Shown here: positions 22,564 to 34,394 of the stretch, one piece after another
How positions within the stretch are numbered: position 1 is the stretch's first letter
Layout of the letters: every line of letters starts with the position of its first letter
Source of the DNA: Paragordius varius
Taxonomy: Eukaryota; Nematomorpha
Direction: 5' to 3'
NCBI GenBank assembly: GCA_964247055.1
Contig: OZ176051.1
Coordinates: 14,508,001 to 14,572,000, forward strand
Length of the DNA: 64,000 nucleotides
Translations under genes and position numbers: made by a program
Notes under the pieces: model-generated
The model's input: the letters and a program-made list of their open reading frames with translations, nothing else
Told to the model about the DNA's origin: nothing
Databases searched by the model: none

Positions 22564-22743
22564 CAGTATGAGTTAGTATATATTGCTAGAATTATTGTCA
22601 AATAGTATATAGCAAAGGGTATGTTATTGTCATATAGTATATTAAAAAGTGAATAAATAACTATAAGCCTATAACACTGCTCTTTGCTTATATGCTATTG
22701 GCAATAATTAATAACTTTCTAGCAATGTATAATTACTCATACA
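22564..22743. mobile_element. Small foldback element (MITE-D)
   Basis: About 180 bases with inverted ends: 'cagtatgagttagtatatat' then 'tgctagaa' at the left, and 'ttctagcaatgtataattac' then 'tcatacag' at the right. TA flanks both sides. It is not present in the partner duplication and is too short to code. Confidence 0.6.
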
Positions 22744-22748
22744 GTAAT

Positions 22749-23030
22749 TACAGTGAAAATTGAAATTAAACAGACAAAACTTATAATATCAAAAAATGAA
22801 TATTTTTTTCTAAAAGAACACCTCATACTTAAACTTAATATAATTAATTCAAAGTATGGAATAGAGATGTAATTGGTAAAATTCAATTAATTTTATATTT
22901 TACAATTTTGATGAAATAGTATTGATATCTAAAAACTAAGTAAAAATTCGTTTAACATTGTCATTGTCTTTTAAAGAAATATTTTAAATATTTTTACGTT
23001 TTGTCCGTAAAATTTCAATTTTTACTGTAT
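22749..23030. mobile_element. MITE-A copy abutting MITE-D
   Basis: Starts TA-CAGTGAAAATTGAAATTA and ends TTTTTACTGTA. The partner duplication keeps only a right half here (8,775-8,873). Confidence 0.8.
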
Positions 23031-23176
23031 TTTCAACTTGAATGGAGATTTCTAAGAAACCAATGTTAAATGCTTTGAAGAATAATTAAAACTCTGCTAA
23101 TACTGTTTAAGATTTGAGAAAGGAGTAAGTAAATATTAATGTTAGATGGCTCTTATTGTAATATCTAATTTAAAGA

Positions 23177-23437
23177 TACAGTAAAAACTTCAAATATAAT
23201 GACAAAATTTTTTTTATTAAAAAACAACCCATGCTTTGTTAGACCCTTATTTTTCCTATAAAACATTACAATGGTAAAATATGTAATGAATATATTACCA
23301 ATATACATCCTATTCTATATTTGGAATTTTAATAAAATGTATTATATTAAAAAATCAAGTTTAGTATTTTTGTATTTAAGAAAAAAATATTTGTCTCTAT
23401 ATTTCCATTTGTCCGTGTAATTTCAATTTTTACTGTA
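23177..23437. mobile_element. MITE-A copy, sister of 9,050-9,322
   Basis: TA-CAGTAAAAACTTCAAATAT at the left and 'gtccgtgtaatttcaatttt' then TACTGTA at the right. Confidence 0.8.
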
Positions 23438-23529
23438 AAACTAAAGCTTGAATAAATGGAAATTTTAATATATTTAGTAAAACAATATTTATTATTAGTA
23501 ATATATTATAACTTTGCACAAAAAATTAA

Positions 23530-23712
23530 GGTTAAACCAATTTTTATTCCGAAACATTCAGGATATCACTCGAGAATTTCCGTCTAACAAGTCGGTAAGT
23601 AAAAATCCGCTCGGTAGAATTTTTAATTTATCATAGAACATAGAATTGAATTATTCAGACAGAATGACACAAATATTAAACCTAAGGTAAAATTTATATA
23701 AAATTTAAACAT
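23530..23712 (-). pseudogene. Broken second copy of the small secreted peptide
   Basis: The signal peptide is kept (MFKFYINFTLGLIFVSFCLN) and most of the tail is recognisable at the DNA level. A four-base loss after CSMI shifts the frame to an immediate TAA, and the C-terminal end differs. Compare 9,419-9,610, which is open. Change is spread over the whole ORF rather than confined to third positions, so selection on it is doubtful. Confidence 0.5.
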
Positions 23713-24639
23713 AAATATCATTAAAAGTAAATGATAATGATATTTTTACATAGAAAAAAGATGAAACCTTACCTTTGAAAATAATTTTCGAAAAAAAACA
23801 CATCATAATATATGTAAAAGTAATATTTTGGTGTTCTTGATCTCATTAACGCTTACAATGTTTCATCGAAATACACTACATGTAGTTTATTATTTAAAAT
23901 ATGTACATTTTAAATATTTCAAATGTTTTTTTGTGATTAAATTATAAAATAAACTGTTATGACAATGATGAAATATTGTCAACTTAAATATGGTTATTAT
24001 ATAAGTAATGCTTTTTCAAACTCAATACTTTTACCCGTACTCATAGTTTCATTAGTTATCAGGGTAGTTTTAGATCCCAGCACTAGTTTAACAAAATCTT
24101 GCATTCAGATTTCCAAGGAATGAATCAAAATTTCATTTCATAAAATGTAAAATTGTGAAATACACATCTAGCCACTATTTTTTTCTTATTTTCGAAAGCC
24201 ATACAAGGCAAATATATTATTTAAAATAAAAATTATTAATTTTAAAGTTCAAGGATATTTTACCAGCAAATTTTTGATATCTATTTATTTTATAATCAGA
24301 TATTCGTTTAAATTGGGATAAATAGGCTAGTTTTAAGCTTGTAATTCTTCATATAACATAATTTCCCATTAGCTTCTATCTACAAGATAATGTTAGATAT
24401 TTCTAAACAGTAGTATATTGACAGCTCTGCGGTGCAAATCTATCCTATAAACTAATAAACACAATATAATAAAATTATGATGGCATCGTTTGGACAGAGT
24501 TAAAACGGTGAATTTAAATATATATTTTATACATCACTTTGATTTTATTTAGTTTTAAATTTAAAAACAATTTGGAGAATATTTCATATTTAAAATGTTT
24601 ATAAAACTAATTTTTTAAGCATCTAGAACGTTAAATTTG

Positions 24640-25742
24640 GGTTATTCCAAAAATTATCGGTTATTTTTTCATTTGTAAATGATGCCAGGACTATAATTCA
24701 AATAATGTATTGGACCTGTTCTTTAGTAAAAATACGTATAATTGAAAGTTTATTATTTAATTTTTGAAAATATTGTACATCAACTTCTACCACTTTGCCC
24801 ATTATATTAGAATGCCATACGAAAAATGATTATCTTTTTCTGCCAACCATTCGATAAGTCAATTTTCCACTTTGAAGCTCCAAAATAAGCAAATCATCGC
24901 CCGTCCTAATTTGATGAAAATGTTTTTTGTGACGTTCTAGCGGGATTTTACAAGTCACTTTGCGATTTTAGATTTTAAGTTCAAGTTCATATAAATGCGT
25001 GGGACCTTTTTAGTGAGTTTATAAGTTTTTCTAGTTTGCCGGAAAGTTTACTGATTGCTATTTGTAATATATTGCGACTGCCAATTTCAGTTTGAGTTGA
25101 GTCCTCATCTAGAATGCAGGCAACTTGTTGCAGCTGTGTGGTCTACTAGAGCGCCCATTCTCTTCAAATAAAAATAACGATTAATTATCGAAATATAGAG
25201 CAAATATTGATACACACCGCGCGTGACCACCCAATGCCTGCGTATTAACAAAGTGGGAAACCCAAACAAAAAACACGCCGATCAACTGAGACCACCAAGG
25301 TAAGGAAGTGAAATGAAAAATCGAAAATGTAACTTAAGCATAAATAAAAAACGCAACTTATTTTAAACAAATCACCATCGCAAGACCTCTAAAACAAATC
25401 ACCTATTGCTACAACACACCCTAGAAACACCTCAACCATTTAAATCTGCCATTGCTCTAAACAAAAAACCGCCATAACACTTAACACGTGCCCACAGAAA
25501 CGCTTGTCACAACAATCCGACATCCACCTGATAGAAATCACGCAGGGAATAGTGATAGTTTTTTCGTCTGATGTTGACAAAAACGCACCTTTATAACCTT
25601 ACCAAATTTAGGCACACTCTTATACACTTTTAGCCAATGCATTCAGATAATATGTTGTTTATAATATTGGGGTGAAATGTGCGGTGATGGGCATCACGCA
25701 ATCGATTGTATGTCAATTTTGGTTTATTTCATCATTCTATTT
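24640..25742. other. Unassigned spacer DNA, locally less AT-rich
   Basis: 25,040-25,620 is richer in GC than its surroundings ('gaatgcaggcaacttgttgc', 'caccgcgcgtgaccacccaa', 'aaacacgccgatcaactgag') but no frame stays open. It borders the Ty3 fossil and may be part of its decayed flank. I cannot identify it. Confidence 0.4.
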
Positions 25743-25896
25743 GCTATAAGTAATTTATTGTTTTGTTTTATTCGAGAGGGGGAGTTTTGATGGGCATATA
25801 AATGGTTGCTTTGACATAGTCATTCTAAATATCTCGTTTAAATATCAAATACAACTAGAAACCCAGGTTTAGCATTACTAATTGATAGCTGTCACG
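25743..25896 (+). repeat. Interspersed repeat, copy 2 (partner 12,547-12,692)
   Basis: Same orientation and about 150 bases, including 'gctttgacatagtcattcta' and 'gcattactaattgatagctg'. It ends exactly where the Ty3 fossil reading begins. Confidence 0.6.
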
Positions 25897-27810
25897 GCCT
25901 TTTTAGTTCCTTAATTGCTTTTGATTTTGCTTTTACATGGGCTTATACCCCTTAAGGATATTTCAAACCCTAAATAATTTACTGCTGCACATTGTTTTAT
26001 TTTGTCTTAATTTGAATCCGACCTTATCGAGACGACTTAATACGTTATTTAAATTGTTAATGTGTTCACTTTCATTCTACCAGTCACTATAATGTAATCT
26101 AAATACACACAAGTTCCCGGGCGGTCAGCCCGCATCTGTTCCATCACCCGTTAAAAAATTATGGGTGTCGTGACCAGTCCTAACGGCATGCGTTTGTATT
26201 TAAAAAAAGTTAAAATAGTAACCAAATCTTGACACTACTCTGCCACTGTCATCTGGAGTCTGCATTTTTTTGGTCAATTTTGTGTATGTAAGACTTTCGC
26301 CTATTTTCGACACCAACTTATCAAAGCTGGGGATTATATGAGAGCCTTTGTGCAACCACTCTTTAATCGTTACCCGAAAATCACTGCATATTTTTCCATT
26401 CGGTTTAAGTAGATTAACCGTAGGCGCGTGGCCTATGTCACGGGTGTTGGGTTAAGATCAACCGGTTTAGATGCCTAACTTTTGTAACCTCGTCAGCTAT
26501 TTCTCCACCTTTTCGCTTAATGGAAAAAGTACCTTGGGGCATACTTTCGGGATCGCATTCGCTGCAGTGCGAATTTTTACTATGTTTTTATAACACCCTA
26601 ACTGATTTTCGAATAATTTTTCTAAATTTTCTTAAATTTTATTTAATTTAAATTCATTAATTTTAAACTGTGGCATCTCAAGGAATTTGCCATCCAGTCT
26701 AGTCCACAGATAAGTATCCCCATAGTTTTGCTCATGACATATATGTCCCATATCATTCGTTTGCCGTTTATCTCCACGTTTGCGTTGTCCGTCATTGGTG
26801 TGGTGTTATTGTACGCTTTGACCGGGGGCGTCGGGCGCAGTTTTGACTTATTTGTTGCCAAGTTGCAAAATTCATCACGATGACATCTGACCCGGTGTCG
26901 TAGATAAAATCTTTCTCCAGGCCATTAATTGTTAATGCTATAACCAACGGTGTTTGAGCCTTTTGGGCATACATTGATATCCCAACACAATTGTATATAT
27001 AAATTAAGTCAATGTCTGTTGGCTAGGCACATTCTTGCGAAATGGTCTCCAATTTACCACATTTGTTGCAGGTTCGTTTCCACGGTGGATATTTGTTGGG
27101 CGCGTGTGTGGTGTCACAATGCCTGCATGCTGTAGACGTTTTTATCATTAATTGTCGGTAGTTCTTATTATTGTTGTTACTATATTGTCGATTGCAATTA
27201 TTATTGTAGTTACTATCATTGTTATTCTGTTGTCCGACCCTGTGCGAGATCTACGATTTTTTCTAATGGGATAGGAATACTGTTTATCAAAGCATCTGGG
27301 TACCTGGAATGGATATCCATCTCCAGTTGGGATTGTCGCAGTCCTATACGCATTATGTATGCGCTGTTTTATCGCTTCAGTTAACTGGGCTTCTTAGGGG
27401 CCTATCTTGACACTTCAAGAAATTGGGTGAAACTTTCACCATTGTTGCGCACCAACCTAAAATAAAACCGGCTTAAAAATTTCGATTTTGTCGGGTTAAT
27501 ATTTTTCTCCCATTTCCGTAATTTCAGTCCACGTAGCGTCTTTTATTTTCTTAGGGTACAATCGTTGGTTAATTTAATCATGAATCCGCCTTATGCTAGT
27601 ATAGTTTATTTAAGGGTTTTTTTCGGTCACCGGAATATCCTTTGCCACAAGTAGGTTGTTAATATAATCGAGTTAATCTTCATTCATTATTATCTTTGTA
27701 TTGTTCTATGAATAAATTGGCAATGCTAGCGCTAGGGGCTGCTATGTTCATAGGTTCGTCCATCATTGCGTCTTGGCTATCAATGTTGAATGGGACCACA
27801 TGTGAAGGGA
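25897..27810 (-). mobile_element. Ty3/mdg4-type LTR retrotransposon fossil
   Basis: On the minus strand, from high to low coordinate: gag-like pieces with a zinc-knuckle region (about 27,030-27,800), an aspartic-protease-like piece (about 26,800-26,975) and reverse-transcriptase-like pieces (about 25,900-26,560). It is broken in many places and looks old. Terminal repeats were not found. It lies in the spacer of the inverted duplication. Confidence 0.7.
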
Positions 27811-28071
27811 CATAATACAAAAAAAATATTTATTGTTTATCAAAAATACGTTTGTTCCTTGTATATCAAAATAATATATATTTATGTAACTTAATGAAAT
27901 ATATATGTATTAAAGTGGTCGCGAGTTTAATATAGAAATATTACAAACGTTGGTTGTTGGGTTAATATAATATTAATAAAAATGTTGGTTGCGAGGTTAA
28001 TATATATTTATTCAAATAAACATGTAAATTCCACTTACTATAACAGAATAGTACTTCATGTTATTGTGTAT

Positions 28072-28367
28072 TACGGTAAAAATTAAAATTATACGGACAA
28101 AACGAAAAAATATAAAGGCAAATATTTTTTTCTAAAAGACAACCATGCTTTTAAATTTTGAATTCTTTCTATAGAATGTTTTAAACTGCAAATTATATAA
28201 TAGATTGTGTTACCAATAAACACCTCCATATCATACTTAGTTTGAAACAATAAATTATATTTAAAAAATTAAGGTTTCAAAAAGTATGGTACGGTTGTCT
28301 TTTAGAAAAAAAACATTTGTCTTTAGATTTTTATGTTTTGTCCTTATAAATTCAGTTTTTACTGTAA
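28072..28367. mobile_element. MITE-A at the inner end of the right arm
   Basis: Left 'acggtaaaaattaaaattat', then 'acggacaaaacg'; right 'tatgttttgtccttataaat' ending ACTGTA. Partner of 21,114-21,396. Confidence 0.8.
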
Positions 28368-28619
28368 TATGGAATCGTAACAAAAACGCCAAGATATAAT
28401 TTAAACATTCTCTCTCTGATTTAAATGTTTTTTTTTTGTTTTCGATTTTGAATAAATTCATGGAACGAAAATTATTTATCATAGAATTGGACGAAAGATA
28501 TTATTTTGCAATTCTGAGGACTTAGAAAGCATTATTAAATTATATATAAAAAGTGATTTAAATATCTTAAAGCATATTTATCTTGTTTTCATGATGCCTT
28601 AAAATGACATGAAGTTAGC

Positions 28620-28985
28620 TCTAAAAAAATTCTAATAAAAATTGATTTAAACTAAGTATGCAAAACTTTTAAAAATAATTTTGTATTATGTATGAAATTT
28701 TTGCATTTTTTAAGGGAGCCCATTTTAAAAGGAGGAAAAAATTTGACTTTTGGAGCCCACATCTTAATATTAAAATTTTAAAATAATTTTTTTTGCATAT
28801 TAAATACAGTTTATTGTACATTTTAGTCATATTTTTGGAAAAAAGTATTGCCATATAAAATTTTTTTTCCCAAACATAACGTGGGGGGATTTTGCGACTT
28901 TTTTATATGAACCAATTGAAATTGGAAGTAATTTTCTTCTACTCGTAAGACCAAAATCCAAAAGCACCATGAAAATCATTACATT
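28620..28985. repeat. MITE-B-like repeat, right arm
   Basis: 'agggagcccattttaaaagg', 'gggggattttgcgacttttt' and 'ccaaaagcaccatgaaaatc'. The ORF at 28,669-28,854 is a repeat artefact. Confidence 0.4.
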
Positions 28986-29499
28986 TATTTAAATCCTAAT
29001 ACATCAAGATGTTTTTTATGCCCCACGATTTAAAATGCAATGAATATGTTGAAATTAATAATTCTGTAAATGTTTCTCATCATTTTGACTATTTACAAAT
29101 CCACGCGATCTCAAAAGATAAAATTAATTGAATAATGTATAATTTATTAAAACTGTTCATGTCTACAAAATTATAGTATTTTGCTATCTAAAAAGCGTTA
29201 TAGGTTAAAAGGTTTGCGATGTCTTCCTCTTAAGGAACATAAATAACCACAGATTGCCTCCCGCCACATTTTGTTAGCTAATTTGAAAATAATATAAATT
29301 TAATTATATAGAAGTATTATCAAAATACAGTAAAAAAGGAAAATTTACAGTCAAAATTCAAAAACTAAGGCACAAATATTTTTAAAAAATCTCCAACTCC
29401 TTTATATCTTTGTATTGATTACTATGCCTTACGATACTAAATTAGTCATAATTAAAAAGTTTGGGTTTATATGGTGACTTTAAAAAAAATGATTACCAT

Positions 29500-29757
29500 T
29501 TACACTCCAAATTTACCATTGGACCATTCCAATTCACCTCTAATTCAATCACCCTAAAATATTTTATGTGCTTTTTATAAAATATTACTTTTTTTTCAAT
29601 ATTTTTAAAAATTGTATTACAAATAATACTAATATCGAAAAAATCATAAACTATGCCATAAACATATATTTATTATTAATCAGCTAGAAAATAATTTAAG
29701 GGGGAATTTAAATTGTTCAAGGGTCATGAATTGTTTGGGCTGAATTTGATAGTAGAA
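29500..29757. mobile_element. MITE-C copy in the right arm
   Basis: 'accatttacactccaaattt' at the left, 'aattgttcaagggtcatgaa' at the right. Partner of 20,046-20,325. Confidence 0.75.
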
Positions 29758-29814
29758 TTAAGTTTTTCCTATCAGTATAATCATTTCTTTAATTAAAGTT
29801 TTCTTAGTTTTTAT

Positions 29815-30425
29815 ATTTATATGGTTGGTTGGTTATTTCAAAGTTGTAAACGATTTTTGGATATAGTTTATACTATTGCTTTCCACTTCCTTTCATCTTT
29901 TACCGCTATATTGAGATCGTTCAATGTTATTTTAGTTTCCTCTTTTATCATATCCAACCACCTCTTCTGTGGTCGGCCTCGTTTCCTTTTTCCTTCTACC
30001 TGCCTAAATAACGTGTCTTTCTCTAAAGAATTCGATCGCATTACATGACCAAAATATGTTAACGTTCTTTAAGAATTATCTATAGGATGTTTGTTTCGGG
30101 ATTTATTTCTGTAGTTAGATTTCCATTTTTAATTTTATCCTTCCAGGTATATCCCAGCATTCTATTCCAGCAGCTCCTTTCGAAAGCCATATATCTTTCA
30201 TTGTCTCTTTTTCTGAGAGTTCTCACAACCAGAACAAAACAGTAGAATAATCTTTTTAGTTTCAACTGCTACGCTTTTGCTTTTCCAAATCTTTATTAAT
30301 TTGGTCATCGCTTCTCTATCCAACCCTATTCTCTTTCTGATGTCAGGAGTTAAAGAGTGAATTACATTGTCATGTATTTTAGCCAATTCAGGCCTTTTTC
30401 GCTGAATAAACAGTAGGAATTAATT
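29815..30425 (-). pseudogene. 5'-truncated RTE-type LINE copy (right arm)
   Basis: On the minus strand it reads DREAMTKLIKIWKSKSVAVE, RKRDNERYMAFERSCWNRML and GYTWKDKIKNGNLTTEINP, with the (AACC)-type tail at 29,821. It has frameshifts, and is the inverted partner of 19,430-19,990. Confidence 0.8.
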
Positions 30426-31110
30426 TTTTAATGGCAATATAAATGTGTATAAACTGTTTCACTGGGTTATGAAGCCTATAATACACATTATCGCTTTTGT
30501 CTCGATAGACACAACACATATCTGGTCTTACGGCCATTAGACAAGAAAGGGCTTGACAAGGCTGGATACGTGATTTTTTGCTTTAGATTTACAAAATTAA
30601 GCAATCACTCATCACACACACACACACCAATTTGCGACAAAACTGATTTTTGAGTGACGTTCACGATATTCGATTTAATGTACATGTGTGGGATTCATAT
30701 AACAAGTTTGTTAGTCTTCCCATTGTTTGTAGACATTTATTGATTATGAAATACACTATGATTCGGTCATCGTCCAATAACACTTGCACTTTAGTGTCCT
30801 GGCAGTTGTATGGTCTTCAAAGCGCACACATTCTTTCGAGGGAAATTACGACTTTTAATACATCGAAACCATATTTCACATGTGTTAATCAATAGATCAT
30901 GTTAACCGTACGATAACTTTTAATAGCCTTTTTCTACTGTTGAAGTGAGCCCCAAATTATCCTTTTCAGGCATAAAATTGGACATGAATGGTTAATTATA
31001 ATAAATATATGACGCTTGTTTTGGCAAACTTAACTTGTGTTTGTTTGTCGTTTAATGTCAGAAGAGTGAAATGGGATAGTTCTGCTTTTGCTGTCGCCTA
31101 ATTTAACCGG
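30425..31110 (-). mobile_element. mariner transposon relic (5' part, right arm)
   Basis: Complement of the 18.78-19.40 kb relic, with the same block order read on the minus strand. A short (CA)n run at 30,617-30,629 lies inside. ORFs over it (30,650-30,895) are antisense noise. Confidence 0.5.
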
Positions 31111-31335
31111 TATAACGACTACACTTGTTATTAATCTTCGATTCAAAACAAAATATTTTATGGTTTCATATAAAAATATTCGTATTTTACCTTTTATATA
31201 TTAAATTATAAAGATAAACATAAAAGATAATATTTTTGTGACAACCCTGTTTTTGGTAAACGTTGATAGTTTTATAATATTCTAATTGTGAAATTAGGAA
31301 TTGACAGTGTTATGGTAACACACTTAATTATATAT

Positions 31336-31608
31336 TACAGTAAATATTAAAATATACGACCTAAAAATATAAAGATTTTTTTTTAAAGGCAACCATACTT
31401 TTTGAATTTTGATTATTTAATATATAACTCATTGTATTATATTTTTAAGGTATTAATTAGAGATGTATATTGGTAACATATTCAACTATATATTTTAGGC
31501 TGGTTATTAAGTATTTCACTAGGATTAATTTAGGTTGGAAAAACTGTTGTCTTTTTAAAAAAAATTGTCCTTTACGTTTTGTCCGTATAATTTCAATTTT
31601 TACTGTAA
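31336..31608. mobile_element. MITE-A copy unique to the right arm
   Basis: TA-CAGTAAATATTAAAATATA at the left, 'acgttttgtccgtataattt' then TTTTTACTGTA at the right. The left arm near 18.5 kb lacks it, so it inserted after the duplication or was lost there. Confidence 0.75.
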
Positions 31609-31624
31609 TTTTAGAGTTAATTTT

Positions 31625-31770
31625 CTTAAGGGTAAGGACTTTTGAATTTCTTAAATCTCGCCACCCAGCGCTGACAATAATACAAAAATTGAAGTGGTTT
31701 TGGGGTTATTCTGCACTCAACATAATATTAGAGTCTGGCATCCTATTAACTATGCCATATATTACACCTT
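31625..31770 (-). mobile_element. tRNA-derived SINE, degraded copy (right arm)
   Basis: 'gggtaaggacttttgaattt', 'cgccacccagcgctgacaat' and 'agagtctggcatcctatta' are the complement of the SINE tail, middle and head. Partner of 18,385-18,485. Confidence 0.55.
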
Positions 31771-31875
31771 GGTCTAATAAGCAGAAATATGGTTGGTTGT
31801 ATTTATATAGAAAATATTCCCCTATACTCTTATATTTTTTTGTCTTTATAACTTAGGTCGGAAACTTAATACGTA

Positions 31876-34333
31876 TTATACCGCTAGAGGGAACGTCTCT
31901 CCGGGGGGAATATTACGCATGACGTACTTAACAATTCGACTTCCTGGATTCTTGCCAAGTGTTTCCTGCAGTGACCGTAATCAAAGGTGTTAGACCTGCA
32001 GGGTCTTGTGTTACAACTCCATTCGTAACAGTCAATGTCCTCCCGGCAAATGTCGCACCTAAATATATATATATATATATATATATTAAAATATAACGGA
32101 ACCAAAATAAAAGTAAGGAATCACGCATTTATAAATCAAGTTAATATTAATGACAAAAAAATGAATATTAATTCATTTAAAATATAACGGACAACCAATT
32201 TTCAAAAAGCCATAAGTAAAAACGGCTACAAACGTATTTTGTTATAAATTGCAAAACATATATTTATTGACAGTTATATACCATTTACGGTTTTAATTCA
32301 CCCTTAAACAATACAAATTGACCCTTGAACAATTCAAATTCACACTTGAACAATTCAAATCCACCCTAAAATAAATTATGTTTTTTTAAAGATTATAAAT
32401 TACCTATCCTTTTTCATATTTTAAAAAAAGGAAATTAAGTTTATAAATATAGTACTGAAAAAAATAATAAACTATGCCATAAGAATATATTTTTTATTTA
32501 TGATAGTCATATTAGCCCGAAAACAATTTATATTTAGGGTGAATTTGATTTGTAAATGGTATATTTTTTGCAAAAAAGTCTTCACAAATGAAAATGTCTG
32601 GGAAAAATATCGATGATGTATTTATTATTAAGTAATATAGTATATTATATATTTGCTTAAAGGGTACCTAAACTTTTCCCATCTTTCGTACTCCTTAAAA
32701 TCCTATCATCAGTCATTATATGTAATGATATAACGACGCTATAGTGAAAAATATATAAATTAACGATAAAAAATGTAAAATGTACTTACTCATGGTGCAA
32801 CCATTGAAAGTGTACACATTTAAAGTAGCCGTACAAACAGCTGCACCCGCGGTAATTACTAGAGCGACGTCGCCTCTCACCACACGACTTGTGCTATCAG
32901 GCCTTATATCTGTTCCATTCAGGGTAACCGCACATTGACCTACCAATTTAAGCAAGAAACTCATTATATAAAATAAGCCATAATATTTTGTTAACAATAT
33001 TATATAAAATTTTTATTTTATAAAATGTCTCAAAATATAACGCCTTTAACATAGGCTTGTTCTTTCAAAATAAACTCAAATATGCCGAGATTGCATAAAA
33101 TTTATAATATTATGCTAAATTTAGTATAAAAAAGTTCTTCCAAAAAATAAATTTTTAAAATTTCCTTTATAGCAGAATTTAGTTAAAGCGTATTTTATAC
33201 TATTTCAAGGCATTATTGAAACGGTATAAAAAAACATTAAAATATTATAAAAACACTACAAAATAAAAGGATGTTTAACATTTCTATTGCCTCAAAATTT
33301 TAATTTCTTTTTTTAAAAAGAATTCTCATTTAACATTAGTATAAAGATGAACGATTTTATTCAAAATTCTGAGGTTATAGAAATATTTTCCCTTATTAAA
33401 GTATAAATAAACAGTTGTTTATAATGTTTGAATGAGTTTCTACCGTTTTAACCATGCCTCAAAACATTATAAAATAATTATGAAATACGTTCAACAATAC
33501 TCTGTTATAAATTAAATTAGCAAGCTGACGGAATAAACTTTTCATTATGTCAATTTAGCATATATTCAAAATTTTCGGGCAATTTTGGCATTTTTGCGTT
33601 TGTTATAAAAATAGCCCATTTTAGAAGGGACCCAAATTTTTAAATTTTATAATAATAATATTGAAGCATATTAGCTTTCACAAAATAATTTATTTTACAA
33701 AAACGTCCGCAAATTTTACCATTTTCTGATATGAAGCACCTACCACAAAAGTTTAAATATAAGTTTCCTTCAACATTTTTCTATCAGATTAAATTATTTC
33801 AGGGTATTTTTTTTTGAATTATATCCAACCACCACCCATTTTTTCGAAGCACATTAATACATGTTTCGCATTTAGAGATGTGAATTGGTAACAAATACTA
33901 GTATAATATTCCAAATTATCACAAATAGTTTCAGGAAAATATATTATATCTTTTTTAACATCTGATCAAATAATTTCGTTTAATGTTTATAAATACAGCA
34001 AATTGAATTTATATGGATAAAACGTAAAAATATAAACAGAAATTTTTTACCCCAAAAGTCAACTATACTTATTGTTCTTGATTAAAGCGATTTTTCCGAA
34101 TCGCAAAGTATAAAAAGTATGTAAATGGTAAGACATTCACTTATGTATATACGATATTTAAATGATTATAGGATAAATAAATTACATTTAGTATACCGAG
34201 TAGTAATCTATTATTTGTAAAAAATACACAACCTATCATTTTTTTTAATAAAAAATATATATAGCTGACCTCTAACCATGGGAATTTGCATTATCAGGAA
34301 CAGGCATACAACGGCACAAAAAGAATTTATCAT
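31876..34333 (-). CDS. Unrecognised secreted-protein gene, right-arm copy
   Basis: Exon 1 complement(34,270-34,333), exon 2 complement(32,790-32,939), exon 3 complement(31,876-32,058). All junctions are phase 1 and agree, and the exon 2 donor is a perfect GTAAGT. The product starts with a signal peptide (MINSFCAVVCLFLIMQIPMV), then QCAVTLNGTDI, SRVVRGDVALVITAGAAVC, NVYTFNGCTM and ATFAGRTLTVTNGVVTQDP. Compared with the left copy, exon 3 has lost two bases, so translation ends early at 31,928 (114 aa) and the conserved C-terminal segment falls out of frame. No known domain is recognised. A small beta-rich extracellular protein with two or three cysteines is an inference from composition. A candidate TATA element is 55 bases upstream. 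It may still be expressed in shortened form. Confidence 0.65.
32067..32087. repeat. (TA)n run before the exon 3 acceptor (right copy)
   Basis: On the minus strand this TA microsatellite leads into 'tttag' at the exon 3 boundary, as in the left copy. Confidence 0.7.
32277..32563. mobile_element. MITE-C in intron 2 of the right secreted-protein gene
   Basis: TATACCATTTACGG at the left, three tandem 'caattcaaattcaccc'-type units, and TGTAAATGGTATA at the right. Partner of 17,692-17,955. Confidence 0.85.
33010..33790. repeat. MITE-B foldback in intron 1 of the right secreted-protein gene
   Basis: A large imperfect inverted repeat: 'aacatttctattgcctcaaa' near 33,290 faces 'attctgaggttatagaaata' near 33,365. 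Outer parts carry 'gcccattttagaagggaccc' and 'tctgatatgaagcacctacc'. No coding sequence. Confidence 0.5.
34005..34160. mobile_element. Left half of a MITE-A copy
   Basis: 'acagcaaattgaatttatat' then 'gataaaacgtaaaaatataa'. The right half is missing. Confidence 0.5.
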
Positions 34334-34386
34334 TTATATTAGGAATGGTTATAAAAGAGAAATATAAAATTAGATATCAAAGCGCC

Positions 34387-34394
34387 CTTCTATA
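34387..34394 (-). promoter_or_regulatory. TATA-like element of the right secreted-protein gene
   Basis: On the minus strand it reads TATAGAAG in 'ctatagaagggcgctttgat', aligned with CTATAAAAGGGG of the left copy. The G weakens the match to a TATA box. Confidence 0.5.

Larger units (their letters stand above)
22215..24640 (+). repeat. Segmental duplication, copy 2 (partner 8,390-10,560)
   Basis: Collinear with copy 1. It differs by insertion of a small foldback element and one extra whole MITE-A (22,564-23,030) and by scattered small indels. It forms the first half of the spacer between the two inverted arms. Confidence 0.8.

Noticed and set aside
26950-27135. 61-codon plus-strand ORF
   Set aside because: Antisense of the minus-strand Ty3 fossil.
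31470-31856. 128-codon plus-strand ORF
   Set aside because: Crosses a MITE-A and the SINE copy, and overlaps nothing conserved in the other arm's frame.
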